A stretch of DNA of 64,000 nucleotides from Citrobacter arsenatis (GCF_004353845.1 NZ_CP037864.1:1550001-1614000), one strand, 5' to 3'; shown: positions 52,764 to 62,015, counted from the first letter of the stretch. Numbers and translations are program-made. Notes: generated by a model from the sequence alone, not told the origin.

Positions 52764-53420
52764 GTGCAGCGAGCGCGTTGTTATCTGTTAGGTGAAACGG
52801 CAGTGGTTCTTGAGCTGGAACCCCCCATTACGCTGGCGACTCAGAAACGCATCTGGCGTCTGGCCCAGCGTCTGGTTGATGCCCCGAATGTGCTTGAAGC
52901 TATTCCGGGCATGAACAATATCACGGTGACCTTGCGCGACCCGCAAACGCTGGCGCTGGATGCGATTGAGCGCCTGCAGCGCTGGTGGGAAGAGAGTGAA
53001 GCGCTTGAGCCGGAATCGCGCTTTATTGAAATTCCCGTTACCTATGGCGGTGAGTTTGGCCCCGATCTGGCAGAGGTCGCCCGGCACAGTGGATTAAGCA
53101 ACAAGCAGGTTGTCGAACTTCATGCGTCGGTTGATTACGTGGTGTGGTTTATCGGTTTTCAGCCGGGCTTTCCCTATCTCGGGAGCTTACCGGAACAACT
53201 CCATACTCCAAGACGAGCGGAACCGCGCCTGCTTGTTCCGGCTGGTTCTGTCGGTATTGGCGGATCCCAAACGGGCGTTTATCCGCTTTCCACGCCTGGC
53301 GGATGGCAACTGATTGGCCGTACCTCCGTTGCGTTATTTGAGCCAATACGGGAGGAACCGATTCTGTTACGGGCTGGCGATACCGTGCGTTTTATCCCAC
53401 AGAAGGAGGGGATATGTTAA
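52764..53420 (+). CDS. pxpB: 5-oxoprolinase subunit PxpB
   Basis: A 218-residue subunit of the ATP-dependent 5-oxoprolinase PxpABC (KipI homologue). The family motifs VDYVVWFIGFQPGFPYLG and PRLLVPAGSVGIGGSQTGVYP are clear; PxpB and PxpC form the ATP-dependent kinase part. It starts with GTG or the in-frame equivalent at 52764 after an AGAGGGACG ribosome site, and overlaps pxpC by seven bases. Confidence 0.95.
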   Translation: MQRARCYLLGETAVVLELEPPITLATQKRIWRLAQRLVDAPNVLEAIPGMNNITVTLRDPQTLALDAIERLQRWWEESEALEPESRFIEIPVTYGGEFGPDLAEVARHSGLSNKQVVELHASVDYVVWFIGFQPGFPYLGSLPEQLHTPRRAEPRLLVPAGSVGIGGSQTGVYPLSTPGGWQLIGRTSVALFEPIREEPILLRAGDTVRFIPQKEGIC

Positions 53421-54346
53421 ATATCATTCGTGCGGGCATGTACACCTCAGTACAGGACGGGGGACGCCATAGTTTTCGTCAATCTGGAATCAGTCACTGT
53501 GGCGCACTGGATAAACCGGCGCTGAACGTTGCTAACCTGCTGGTGGGTAATGATGCGAATGCCGCTGCGCTGGAAATCACTTTGGGGCAGCTGGTGGTGG
53601 AATTTGAAACCGATGGCTGGTTTGCCCTGACCGGCGCGGGATGCGAAGCGCATCTGGATCGTACACCCGTGTGGAGCGGATGGCGGCTACCGGTGAAAGC
53701 CGGGCAGCGCCTGACGCTAAAACGCCCGCATCACGGTATGCGTAGCTACCTGGCGGTTGCGGGCGGCTTTGATGTCCCCGAAGTCATGGGCTCGCGCAGT
53801 ACCGATCTCAAAGTGGGTATTGGTGGGCTGGATGGGCGTTTGCTGCGTGATGGCGATCGGCTGGCTATTGGCGCATCTACCCGGCAATTCAGCGGACCGC
53901 AGGGTGTAAAACAGCTGATGTGGGGTAATCATATTCGGGCGCTACCCGGACCTGAATATCAGGAGTTTGACGAGGTATCGCAGGCTTCTTTCTGGCGCTC
54001 GCCGTGGCAGCTTAGTCCGCAAAGCAACCGTATGGGGTATCGTCTGCAGGGGCAGCCGCTGACGCGCACGACCGATCGTGAGCTGCTGTCACATGGTTTG
54101 CTTCCCGGCGTGGTGCAGGTTCCGCACAATGGTCAGCCGATCGTGCTGATGAACGATGCACAGACGACGGGTGGCTATCCGCGTATCGCCTGTATCATCG
54201 AAGCGGATATGTATCATTTGGCGCAGATCCCGCTCGGCCAGCCGATTCATTTTGTGCAGTGTTCGCTGGAGGAAGCGCTTAAGGCGCGCCACGAACGGCA
54301 GCGTTACCTGGAACAATTAACATGGCGACTTAACAATGAAAATTGA
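53414..54346 (+). CDS. pxpC: 5-oxoprolinase subunit PxpC
   Basis: A 310-residue KipA/biotin-carboxylase-related subunit of 5-oxoprolinase. Family segments include GMYTSVQDGGRHSFRQSGI, GALDKPALNVANLLVGND, SNRMGYRLQGQPL and the C-terminal DAQTTGGYPRIACII. It overlaps pxpB at its start and pxpA at its end (by 11 bases), so the three subunits are coupled. Confidence 0.96.
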   Translation: MLNIIRAGMYTSVQDGGRHSFRQSGISHCGALDKPALNVANLLVGNDANAAALEITLGQLVVEFETDGWFALTGAGCEAHLDRTPVWSGWRLPVKAGQRLTLKRPHHGMRSYLAVAGGFDVPEVMGSRSTDLKVGIGGLDGRLLRDGDRLAIGASTRQFSGPQGVKQLMWGNHIRALPGPEYQEFDEVSQASFWRSPWQLSPQSNRMGYRLQGQPLTRTTDRELLSHGLLPGVVQVPHNGQPIVLMNDAQTTGGYPRIACIIEADMYHLAQIPLGQPIHFVQCSLEEALKARHERQRYLEQLTWRLNNEN

Positions 54347-55070
54347 TCTCAATGCGGACCTCGGTGAGGGATGCGCTAACGATGAGGCGTTGCTGCAGCT
54401 GGTGTCTTCAGCCAACATCGCCTGTGGGTTTCACGCCGGTGATGCGCAGACCATGCTCTTAAGCGTGCGCGAGGCGCTAAAAAATGGCGTGGCGATAGGC
54501 GCGCATCCGAGCTTTCCGGATCGGGAAAATTTTGGTCGTAGCGCCATGACCCTGCCTGCACAAACGGTGTATGCGCAGACGCTGTATCAAATTGGTGCGC
54601 TGGCCGCCATCACGCGGGCGGAAGGCGGTGTAATGCGTCATGTCAAACCGCACGGCATGCTCTATAACCAGGCAGCGAAAGATCCTCAGTTGGCTGATGC
54701 GATTGCGAAAGCGGTTCATGCCTGCGATCCGTCGCTGGTTCTGGTAGGACTGGCGGGAAGTGAACTGATTCGCGCCGCTGAACACTATGGCCTGGTTACC
54801 CGTCAGGAGGTTTTTGCCGATCGGGGTTATCAGGCCGATGGCAGTCTGGTGCCGCGTAACCAGCCGGGTGCACTGATTGAGGATGAAGAGCAGGCGCTGG
54901 CACAAACGTTAGAGATGGTGCAATCCGGCAGAGTGAAAAGCCAGAGTGGAACATGGGCGAGCGTGACGGCCCAGACGGTATGCATTCATGGGGATGGCGA
55001 GCACGCACTCGCTTTTGCCCGTCGCTTGCGTAGCGCCTTTAATGCATGCAACATTCAAATTGGTGCATGA
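54336..55070 (+). CDS. pxpA: 5-oxoprolinase subunit PxpA
   Basis: A 244-residue LamB/YcsF-family subunit that performs the hydrolytic ring opening of 5-oxoproline to glutamate. Hallmarks: MKIDLNADLGEGCANDE at the start, NIACGFHAGDA, VAIGAHPSFPDRENFGR, and VRHVKPHG-like RHVKPHGMLYNQ. It is followed 52 bases later by the DUF969/DUF979 pair, which E. coli lacks at this point. Confidence 0.97.
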   Translation: MKIDLNADLGEGCANDEALLQLVSSANIACGFHAGDAQTMLLSVREALKNGVAIGAHPSFPDRENFGRSAMTLPAQTVYAQTLYQIGALAAITRAEGGVMRHVKPHGMLYNQAAKDPQLADAIAKAVHACDPSLVLVGLAGSELIRAAEHYGLVTRQEVFADRGYQADGSLVPRNQPGALIEDEEQALAQTLEMVQSGRVKSQSGTWASVTAQTVCIHGDGEHALAFARRLRSAFNACNIQIGA

Positions 55071-55122
55071 TTTTTTAATATAAAACAATAAGATATTACA
55101 CAACAACATAAGGGACTTAATT

Positions 55123-55845
55123 ATGGGAGAGGCTATTTCTCTCTGGCCATTGACGGGTATCGCCGTCATTGTGGTCGGATTTCTTTTACGTTTTAACCCG
55201 GTATTGGTGGTCATTATTGCCGGGATCGTCACCGGACTGGCGGCGCATATGCCGGTAGCCACCATCCTTGAGAAGCTGGGGGAAGGTTTTCTTAACACCC
55301 GCAACCTGCCGTTTATCCTGCTGATCCCGCTGGCGGTTATTGGTCTGCTGGAACGTCACGGACTCAAAGAGCGCGCCCAGGCGTGGATTGCAAAAATCCG
55401 CAGCGCCACCAGCGGTCGTCTGCTTATTGTCTATCTGTTCATTCGTGAAGCGACCGCCGCGTTAGGGCTGACCAGTCTGGGGGGACATCCACAGATGGTG
55501 CGCCCGCTGCTGGCGCCGATGGCGGAAGGGGCCGCTGAAAAAAATCATGGCGAAATACCGGGTGCGGTACGCTATCGCCTGCGCGCAATGTCAGCGGCGA
55601 CCGATAACGTGGGGCTGTTTTTCGGGGAAGATATCTTTGTTGCTTTCGGTGCCATCATATTCATGCACAACTTTATGCTGGAGTCTGGTGGGATCCAGAC
55701 CGAACCGCTGCATATCGCCCTGTGGGGGATCCCCACGGCAATTTGTGCATTCCTGATCCACGGCACGCGTCTGTGGCGTCTGGATAGCTATTTGCAGCGT
55801 GAGGTGGCGAAAGCGAATGCCGCAGCGAAAGGGGAAGCGAAATGA
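55123..55845 (+). CDS. DUF969 membrane protein, putative 5-oxoproline transporter subunit
   Basis: A 240-residue integral membrane protein of the DUF969 family with about five to six hydrophobic segments (two in residues 5-45, one near 65-85, then later spans). Family-like stretches are LTSLGGHPQMVRPLLAPMAEG and SAATDNVGLFFGEDIFVAFGA. It overlaps the DUF979 gene by four bases (ATGA). Sitting between 5-oxoprolinase and pyroglutamyl peptidase, it is best read as half of a two-component 5-oxoproline carrier. That is inference, though database families use this name. Confidence 0.82.
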   Translation: MGEAISLWPLTGIAVIVVGFLLRFNPVLVVIIAGIVTGLAAHMPVATILEKLGEGFLNTRNLPFILLIPLAVIGLLERHGLKERAQAWIAKIRSATSGRLLIVYLFIREATAALGLTSLGGHPQMVRPLLAPMAEGAAEKNHGEIPGAVRYRLRAMSAATDNVGLFFGEDIFVAFGAIIFMHNFMLESGGIQTEPLHIALWGIPTAICAFLIHGTRLWRLDSYLQREVAKANAAAKGEAK

Positions 55846-56837
55846 ATTTTCAACAAAGCTATCTCTACTGGCTGGCGGGCGCGGTATTACTGATTGTGGC
55901 GCTGATGTCCTGGCAGGACAAAGCGAACCCGCGTCGCTTCACCACAGGCCTGTTCTGGGGCATATACGGCGTATTGTTTCTGCTTGGCGACTGGACATAT
56001 TCGCTATTTGGCGACAAACGTACGGTACATATCGCGGTCGGCATTGCGGTGGTTGTCCTGGCGCTGATCGCCGGGTTTGGCGGTGTGAAGCTGGGAAGCT
56101 ACCATCAACGCACCCAACAACAGCGCGAAGAAAGTGCCAGTCGTCTGGGCAACCGCCTGTTTTTCCCGGCGCTGGCGATCCCGGTGGTAACGGTTATTGG
56201 CGTGCTGATGTTCAACCATATTCCAGGCTTACAGGATGCGCTGTTTGGGCCGGGGAATCACGCCACGCTGGTGACGCTCTTTTCTATGACCGCTGGGTCA
56301 TTGATTGGTCTGGCGATGGCGATAAAAATGACCCATGAGCGGGTGCATCAACCTATCCAGGAGGCGCGCCGTTTGCTGGACTCCATCGGCTGGGCATTCA
56401 TTCTGCCACAGATTCTGGCCACGCTCGGGCTGTTGTTTACGGCGGCGGGCGTGGGCAGCGGCATTTCATATCTGACGCAGGAGTATCTGGCTGTGGATAG
56501 CCGTTTCATCGCGGTGGCAGTGTACACCATCGGTATGGCACTGCTGACCATGGTGATGGGCAATGCGTTTGCTGCTTTCCCGATTGTGACCGCTGGGATT
56601 GGTATTCCGATCCTCGTACTGCAACACGGCGGTAATCCGGCGGTAATGGCGGCGATTGGTATGTTCTCCGGCTATTGCGGGACGCTGATGACGCCGATGG
56701 CGGCGAACTTTAACATTGTCCCTGCTGCGCTGCTGGAACTGCCGGATAAAAACGCGGTGATTAAAGCGCAGGTGCCAACCGGCATATTGCTGTTGTTGGT
56801 CAACGTGTTCCTGATGTATTTCCTGATGTTCTTGTAA
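55842..56837 (+). CDS. DUF979 membrane protein, putative 5-oxoproline transporter subunit
   Basis: A 331-residue membrane protein of the DUF979 family with eight or nine predicted spans. A conserved-looking tract near the C-terminus reads GYCGTLMTPMAANFNIVPAA, resembling the permease core of ion-transporter-type carriers. It is translationally coupled to the DUF969 gene and lies nine bases before pcp. It probably forms a two-subunit carrier with the DUF969 protein; direct transport data are not visible here. Confidence 0.82.
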   Translation: MNFQQSYLYWLAGAVLLIVALMSWQDKANPRRFTTGLFWGIYGVLFLLGDWTYSLFGDKRTVHIAVGIAVVVLALIAGFGGVKLGSYHQRTQQQREESASRLGNRLFFPALAIPVVTVIGVLMFNHIPGLQDALFGPGNHATLVTLFSMTAGSLIGLAMAIKMTHERVHQPIQEARRLLDSIGWAFILPQILATLGLLFTAAGVGSGISYLTQEYLAVDSRFIAVAVYTIGMALLTMVMGNAFAAFPIVTAGIGIPILVLQHGGNPAVMAAIGMFSGYCGTLMTPMAANFNIVPAALLELPDKNAVIKAQVPTGILLLLVNVFLMYFLMFL

Positions 56838-56846
56838 GGTGACAGG

Positions 56847-57491
56847 ATGAAAACAGTACTCATCACGGGATTTGAACCCTTTGGCGGGGAGTCAGTTAAC
56901 CCTTCCTGGGAAGTGGTCTCGGGCCTCGACAATGCTATTATCGGCGGATGCCGCGTCGTTGCCCGCCAGTTGCCATGTGTCTTTGGCGAGTCTCTTGCCG
57001 TACTCAATGGCGCAATTGACGCGCTGTCGCCTTCACTGGTGCTGGCGGTGGGGCAGGCGGGTGGTCGCACTGATATCACCGTGGAGCGCGTAGCGATCAA
57101 CGTTGACGATGCGCGTATTGCGGATAACCAAGGTCAACAGCCGGTAGATGTGCCGATCGTCGCTGATGGTCCGGCGGCATGGTTTAGCACGCTGCCGATC
57201 AAAGCGATGGTTGTTGCCATACGCAACGCGGGAATTCCGGCCTCGGTTTCCCAGACCGCGGGCACCTTTGTGTGTAACCACGTGATGTATGGTCTGCTGC
57301 ATAAACTACGCGACGTGCCAGCGGTGAAGGGCGGCTTTATTCATATCCCATATTTGCCGCAACAGGCTGCACAGCATCCCGGAGCGCCAAGTATGGCGGC
57401 GGAAACAGTCCGTCGGGCGCTGGAAGTCGCGATTGCTACCGCCTTGCAGGTAGAAAGCGACATCGCAGTGACGGGCGGCGCAACACATTAA
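56847..57491 (+). CDS. pcp: Pyrrolidone-carboxylate (pyroglutamyl) peptidase
   Basis: A 214-residue cysteine peptidase of family C15 that removes N-terminal pyroglutamate from peptides. The triad is in place: Glu80 (GGRTDITVERVAIN), Cys143 (TAGTFVCNHVMYG) and His166 (FIHIPYLP). The start motif VLITGFEPFGGESVNPS is typical. It closes the 5-oxoproline block and is followed 14 bases later by nei. E. coli K-12 has no pcp here. Confidence 0.96.
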   Translation: MKTVLITGFEPFGGESVNPSWEVVSGLDNAIIGGCRVVARQLPCVFGESLAVLNGAIDALSPSLVLAVGQAGGRTDITVERVAINVDDARIADNQGQQPVDVPIVADGPAAWFSTLPIKAMVVAIRNAGIPASVSQTAGTFVCNHVMYGLLHKLRDVPAVKGGFIHIPYLPQQAAQHPGAPSMAAETVRRALEVAIATALQVESDIAVTGGATH

Positions 57492-57505
57492 CAAAGGACA
57501 GTATT

Positions 57506-58297
57506 ATGCCTGAAGGCCCGGAGATCCGCCGCGCGGCGGATAACCTGGAGGCGGCAGTCAAAGGCAAACCTCTGACGGATGTTTGGTTTGCTTTTGAGCA
57601 GTTAAAACCGTATCAATCTCAACTGATTGGGCAGAGTGTTACCCAGCTTGAAACGCGAGGCAAAGCGCTGCTGACTCATTTTTCTAATGGTCTGACGCTG
57701 TACAGTCATAATCAGCTCTATGGCGTGTGGCGAGTCGTGGATACCGGCGAAATCCCGCAGACTTCGCGGGTTCTGCGCGTCAGACTGCAAACACACGATA
57801 AAACCATCCTGCTCTATAGCGCGTCTGATATCGAAATGCTGACGCCTGAGCAGCTTACCACCCATCCGTTCCTGCAACGGGTTGGGCCGGATGTACTGGA
57901 TTTACGCTTAACGCCCGATGAGGTTAAAGCGCGTCTGTTATCTCCGCGTTTCCGCAATCGCCAGTTTTCTGGTCTGCTGTTGGACCAGGCGTTTCTGGCG
58001 GGATTAGGTAACTACCTGCGGGTAGAGATCCTCTGGCTGGTAGGGTTGACCGGGCAGCATAAAGCGTCGCAGCTTAGTGATGAACAGTTAGATGCGCTGT
58101 CGCATGCGTTGCTTGATATTCCGCGTCTGTCCTATAATACCCGCGGGCTGGTAGATGAGAACAAACACCACGGCGCGCTGTTTCGCTTTAAGGTCTTTCA
58201 TCGGGACGGCGAAGCCTGCGAGCGCTGTGGCGGGACAATCGAGAAAACGACGCTCTCTTCGCGCCCTTTTTACTGGTGTCCGGGATGTCAGAAATAA
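57506..58297 (+). CDS. nei: Endonuclease VIII
   Basis: A 263-residue DNA glycosylase/AP lyase of the Fpg/Nei family for oxidised pyrimidines. After Met removal the catalytic Pro is exposed (MPEGPEIRRAA) with Glu3 next to it. The helix-two-turn-helix LGNYLRVEILW and the C-terminal zinc finger CERCGGTIEKTTLSSRPFYW ending CPGC are present. It is close behind pcp and may share its transcript. Confidence 0.97.
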   Translation: MPEGPEIRRAADNLEAAVKGKPLTDVWFAFEQLKPYQSQLIGQSVTQLETRGKALLTHFSNGLTLYSHNQLYGVWRVVDTGEIPQTSRVLRVRLQTHDKTILLYSASDIEMLTPEQLTTHPFLQRVGPDVLDLRLTPDEVKARLLSPRFRNRQFSGLLLDQAFLAGLGNYLRVEILWLVGLTGQHKASQLSDEQLDALSHALLDIPRLSYNTRGLVDENKHHGALFRFKVFHRDGEACERCGGTIEKTTLSSRPFYWCPGCQK

Positions 58298-58365
58298 CAT
58301 AACATGGCGCTGTTCCAGCGCTCTGTATCACCGAAAACTCTCAAGGAAATGAGCAGGAGCGACAT

Positions 58366-58782
58366 ATGGATTTTAGCCGCTTAAGTTTTACCGCTTTACT
58401 TGTCGTTGCAGCCAGCACCTTTCCCTTATTGGCGACGGCCACTGTGCCGATAACCCCCAAATGTGAATCCGGGCCGAGAGATATGGAATATATTTATGAA
58501 CACGGTGCCATAACCCGTTGTTTTTATTCCAACCTCTCCCTTACTCAAGCGTATCAGGCACACAGAAAAGCGAGGTCTGACAGCAACAATCTGGCGTCTA
58601 TGTTAATTCCGGGCAAGGACCTGAAGATAGAAAATCTCGGAGATACGGAGATGGTGGAATATGTCTGGAAAGGTAATAACGACCTGCATATCACACAGAA
58701 TTTTCCGGGGGGCATAACGGAGTTTATGTTTGTAGCGGATAAGACGGGCACAAACGTGACGGAAATTGCGCACCCGGATTAA
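58366..58782 (+). CDS. Unrecognised small exported protein
   Basis: A 138-residue protein I do not recognise. Residues 1-26 are a clear Sec signal peptide (charged start, hydrophobic TALLVVAASTFPLL, cut after ATA). The mature part of about 112 residues has two cysteines (Cys33 and Cys52) that could pair, a helical middle (LTQAYQAHRKARS), and a beta-rich end. AGGAG lies six bases before the ATG. It follows nei by 68 bases and runs head-on into abrB with a nine-base gap. Function unknown; a periplasmic or secreted role is likely. Confidence 0.8.
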   Translation: MDFSRLSFTALLVVAASTFPLLATATVPITPKCESGPRDMEYIYEHGAITRCFYSNLSLTQAYQAHRKARSDSNNLASMLIPGKDLKIENLGDTEMVEYVWKGNNDLHITQNFPGGITEFMFVADKTGTNVTEIAHPD

Positions 58783-58791
58783 AGCGTTACA

Positions 58792-59844
58792 TTAAGATGA
58801 CTGCATTTTTCTCGGCGCGTGCACCGAAATAAACCGCGCCACCGCCGGGCCGGTTAATAAAATGCTGAACAGCCGCAGGGTTTGCATCGCCATGATCAGC
58901 GCCATATCGGCGTGACTCCCTGCGGCAATCACCGCAACAGAATCCACCCCACCGGGACTGGTCGCCAGATAGGCAGTGAGAAAGTCAATCTGCATGTAAT
59001 GCGCCAGTCCCCAGGCCATGGCGGCGCAGATCGCCATCAATGTAAAAATAGACAACAGGATCTGCGGCAGAGGTCGTAATGCCATTAAAAAGATCTGCTT
59101 GTCAAAGCCAAGACCGATTTGCCAACCGATGGCCATATAGGCTATCGCCAGCAGCCATTCCGGCAGTTCAATTACCATTGCACCGCTTGCATTCAGTAAG
59201 GCTCCTGCCAGCATCGGCAGCAACATTACGCCAGAGGGAATGCGCAGTAAGCGCCCGGCCACGCCGGCAACGGCGGCCAGCGCCAGGGTGCTGAACAAAT
59301 TTCCGCTCAGCGGTGGAAACCAGACGATTTGCTCACTGATCACCTGCGCCTGGTCACCCATCACCAGTCGGGTGACCAGCGCCGCCGCGCCGACCACCAA
59401 CAGTACGCGCAGATACTGCATAAACGCCACCAGCCGGATATCGGCACCATAATCCTGGGCCATCGCGACCATTGCCGCCGCGCCGCCAGGTGACGAGCCC
59501 CATGCACCGGTGTTCCCCGGTAGATTACTGTAGCGTACCAGCAGACAGCCGATTACCGCGCTGCTGATAAGGGTTGCCAGCAGGATAACAATCACCATCG
59601 GCCAGTGTGCCGCAAGGGTTGTGAAGATTGAACCGGTCAGATTTTGCGCAATCATGCAGCCGAGAATCGCCTGCGCGCCAAGAAATGTGCAGCGGGGAGG
59701 GTGCAGCGAAATGCCGCGCATACTGAAGATGATGCCAACGATCATCGAACCGAGCAGCAAGGGTCCTGGAAGATGAATAAACAGAAAGAGCAGAGAAAGC
59801 AGAAGCGATAGCAGAAACAACAGGCTCCACTGCAAAACAGGCAT
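58792..59844 (-). CDS. abrB: AbrB-family putative membrane regulator/transporter
   Basis: A 350-residue inner-membrane protein with about ten spans, in two similar halves (SSPGGAAAMVAMAQDYGAD in the first and TSPGGVDSVAVIAAGSHADM in the second). E. coli AbrB was linked to aidB regulation, but the fold suggests transport. It converges with the small exported protein and ends nine bases from it. No clear terminator lies between. Confidence 0.9.
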   Translation of the reverse strand: MPVLQWSLLFLLSLLLSLLFLFIHLPGPLLLGSMIVGIIFSMRGISLHPPRCTFLGAQAILGCMIAQNLTGSIFTTLAAHWPMVIVILLATLISSAVIGCLLVRYSNLPGNTGAWGSSPGGAAAMVAMAQDYGADIRLVAFMQYLRVLLVVGAAALVTRLVMGDQAQVISEQIVWFPPLSGNLFSTLALAAVAGVAGRLLRIPSGVMLLPMLAGALLNASGAMVIELPEWLLAIAYMAIGWQIGLGFDKQIFLMALRPLPQILLSIFTLMAICAAMAWGLAHYMQIDFLTAYLATSPGGVDSVAVIAAGSHADMALIMAMQTLRLFSILLTGPAVARFISVHAPRKMQSS

Positions 59845-59986
59845 CCCATGCTCCTGAGTGAAATGATGGAAATCTCAGTAAATCATAGAGAAAGCGTGGT
59901 GAGAATAAAATAATGCGGATCAAGAAAAAACAGGTCGGATTCTGGCTTCAATGCCTTATCCGACCCAGGAGAGTTAATGGCTGAAA

Positions 59987-60013
59987 GCCGGGTAGGCGCT
60001 AGCGCCATCCGGC
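59987..60013. repeat. REP element after gltA
   Basis: GCCGGGTAGGCGCTAGCGCC followed by ATCCGGC is a single REP unit just past the gltA stop. A weaker partner (CCTTATCCGACCC) lies upstream. Confidence 0.8.
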
Positions 60014-60019
60014 AGACAA

Positions 60020-61303
60020 TTAACGCTTAATTGCAGACTTAAAATCGCGCTTGTCGTAGCCGGTATACAGCTGACGAGGACGGGCGATTTTCATGCCGTC
60101 GGTGTGCATTTCATTCCAGTGTGCAATCCAGCCAACGGTACGCGCCATGGCGAAGATAACGGTGAACATGGAGGACGGAATGCCCATCGCTTTCAGGATG
60201 ATGCCGGAGTAGAAGTCTACGTTCGGGTAGAGTTTCTTCTCGATGAAGTACGGGTCGTTGAGCGCAATGTGCTCAAGTTCCATCGCCACTTCCAGCAGAT
60301 CGTCTTTGGTGCCCAGTTCTTTCAGTACTTCATGGCAGGTTTCACGCATGACGGTAGCGCGCGGGTCATAGTTTTTATAAACACGGTGACCAAAGCCCAT
60401 CAGGCGGAAGGAATCATTTTTGTCTTTCGCGCGGCGAACAAATTCCGGAATGTGTTTAACCGAGCTGATTTCTTCCAGCATTTTCAGTGCAGCTTCGTTT
60501 GCGCCGCCGTGTGCCGGTCCCCACAGGGAAGCAATACCAGCCGCGATGCAGGCAAACGGGTTCGCGCCAGAAGAACCTGCGGTACGTACGGTAGAGGTCG
60601 AGGCGTTCTGTTCGTGGTCAGCGTGCAGGATCAGGATACGGTCCATGGCGCGTTCCAGGATTGGATTGACTTCGTATTTTTCGCACGGCGTGGAGAACAT
60701 CATGTTCAGGAAGTTACCGGCGTAAGAGAGGTCATTACGCGGGTACACGAACGGTTGTCCGATGGAATATTTGTAGCACATCGCTGCCATGGTCGGCATT
60801 TTGGACAGCAGACGGAAGGCGGCGATTTCACGGTGACGGGGATTATTCACATCCAGCGAGTCGTGATAGAACGCAGCCAGCGCCCCGGTAACACCGCACA
60901 TAACGGCCATCGGGTGAGAGTCGCGGCGGAAACCGTGGAACAGACGGGTGATCTGCTCGTGGATCATGGTATGGCGAGTGACTGTGGTTTTGAACTCGTC
61001 GTACTCTTCCTGCGTTGGTTTTTCGCCGTACAGCAGGATGTAACACACTTCCAGATAGTTGGACTCGGTCGCCAGCTGGTCAATCGGGAAGCCGCGATGC
61101 AGCAAAATACCTTCGTCACCATCGATGAAAGTAATTTTGGATTCGCAGGATGCGGTAGAGGTGAAACCTGGGTCAAAAGTAAACATCCCTTTTGAGCCAA
61201 GGCTACGAATATCAATAACATCTTGACCGAGCGTACCTTTCAGCACATCCAGTTCAATAGCAGCGTCACCATTTAGAGTGAGTTTTGCTTTAGTATCAGC
61301 CAT
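60020..61303 (-). CDS. gltA: Citrate synthase, type II
   Basis: A 427-residue hexameric, NADH-inhibited citrate synthase that condenses acetyl-CoA and oxaloacetate. Active-site sequences include the histidine in LWGPAHGGANEAALKML, the second histidine in RLMGFGHRVYKNYDPRA, and the aspartate in FYSGIILKAMGIP. Length and N-terminal NADH-binding domain are those of the Gram-negative type II enzyme. It is divergent from sdhCDAB across a gap of about 700 bases. Confidence 0.98.
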   Translation of the reverse strand: MADTKAKLTLNGDAAIELDVLKGTLGQDVIDIRSLGSKGMFTFDPGFTSTASCESKITFIDGDEGILLHRGFPIDQLATESNYLEVCYILLYGEKPTQEEYDEFKTTVTRHTMIHEQITRLFHGFRRDSHPMAVMCGVTGALAAFYHDSLDVNNPRHREIAAFRLLSKMPTMAAMCYKYSIGQPFVYPRNDLSYAGNFLNMMFSTPCEKYEVNPILERAMDRILILHADHEQNASTSTVRTAGSSGANPFACIAAGIASLWGPAHGGANEAALKMLEEISSVKHIPEFVRRAKDKNDSFRLMGFGHRVYKNYDPRATVMRETCHEVLKELGTKDDLLEVAMELEHIALNDPYFIEKKLYPNVDFYSGIILKAMGIPSSMFTVIFAMARTVGWIAHWNEMHTDGMKIARPRQLYTGYDKRDFKSAIKR

Positions 61304-62015
61304 TTATGGTCTCCTTAGCGCCTTATTGCTTAAGACTGCCGGAACTCAAATTTGCCTTCGTACATCAATAAACCGTTACCAGTTTGTTATTTGGCTCGCC
61401 GCTCTGCGAAAGAGGGGATGACCTGGGTACAGAGCTATGGGCGCTTGCAGGTAAAACGGTCTTTTCATGGCGAATAAACTGCAAATCAAGAACTTAGCAA
61501 TCCGAATTATTTAACCTGTCTATCACTAATAACTGTCCTGAAGGTATTGGTCAATACTTCCACACTCTTACATAACTAAATCTCCGGTGAAAGAGTGACC
61601 CCATAACTTTTACGCATTATATGCTTTTTCTGGTGTCGTTTGTAACAACTTTGTTTAATGATTGTCAAATCAGATGATTAAAAATTAAAATAATGTTGTT
61701 ATCGTGACCTATGTCACTGTTCGGGATAAAACCCGACAAACTATATGTAGGTTAATTGTAATGATTTTGTGAACGTCCTATACTGCCGCCAGGTCTCCGG
61801 AATACCCTGCAATCCCGAGCCAACCAGCGTTGTAACGTGTCGTTTTAGCATCTGGAAGCAGTGTTTTATATGACGCGTAGTTATAGTAAGGACGCTGTCT
61901 GACCCGCACGCAGACCGGAGGAAGGAAATCCCGTCGTCTTTCAGGCTACAGGTGTCTTCATCTTCTGTACCCGAAGTCCAAAGGGAATAATAAGAACAGC
62001 ATGTGGGCGTTATTC
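61304..62015. promoter_or_regulatory. gltA-sdhC divergent control region
   Basis: About 710 bases without a gene. On the sdhC side a promoter with TTGTAA (61756-61761), a 17-base spacer and TATACT (61779-61784) is clear. A palindrome GTGACCTATGTCAC at 61704-61717 is a good CRP site. The gltA side is AT-rich and holds its promoters, which I did not fix. ArcA sites are expected from E. coli but were not identified by eye. Confidence 0.75.
61756..61784 (+). promoter_or_regulatory. Sigma-70 promoter of sdhC
   Basis: TTGTAA and TATACT are separated by exactly 17 bases. The sequence and position match the known E. coli sdhC promoter, with a leader of about 225 bases before the coding start. Confidence 0.85.

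Noticed and set aside
60104..61195. 363-codon open frame on the plus strand opposite gltA
   Set aside because: Shadow of gltA; no start signal or motif.
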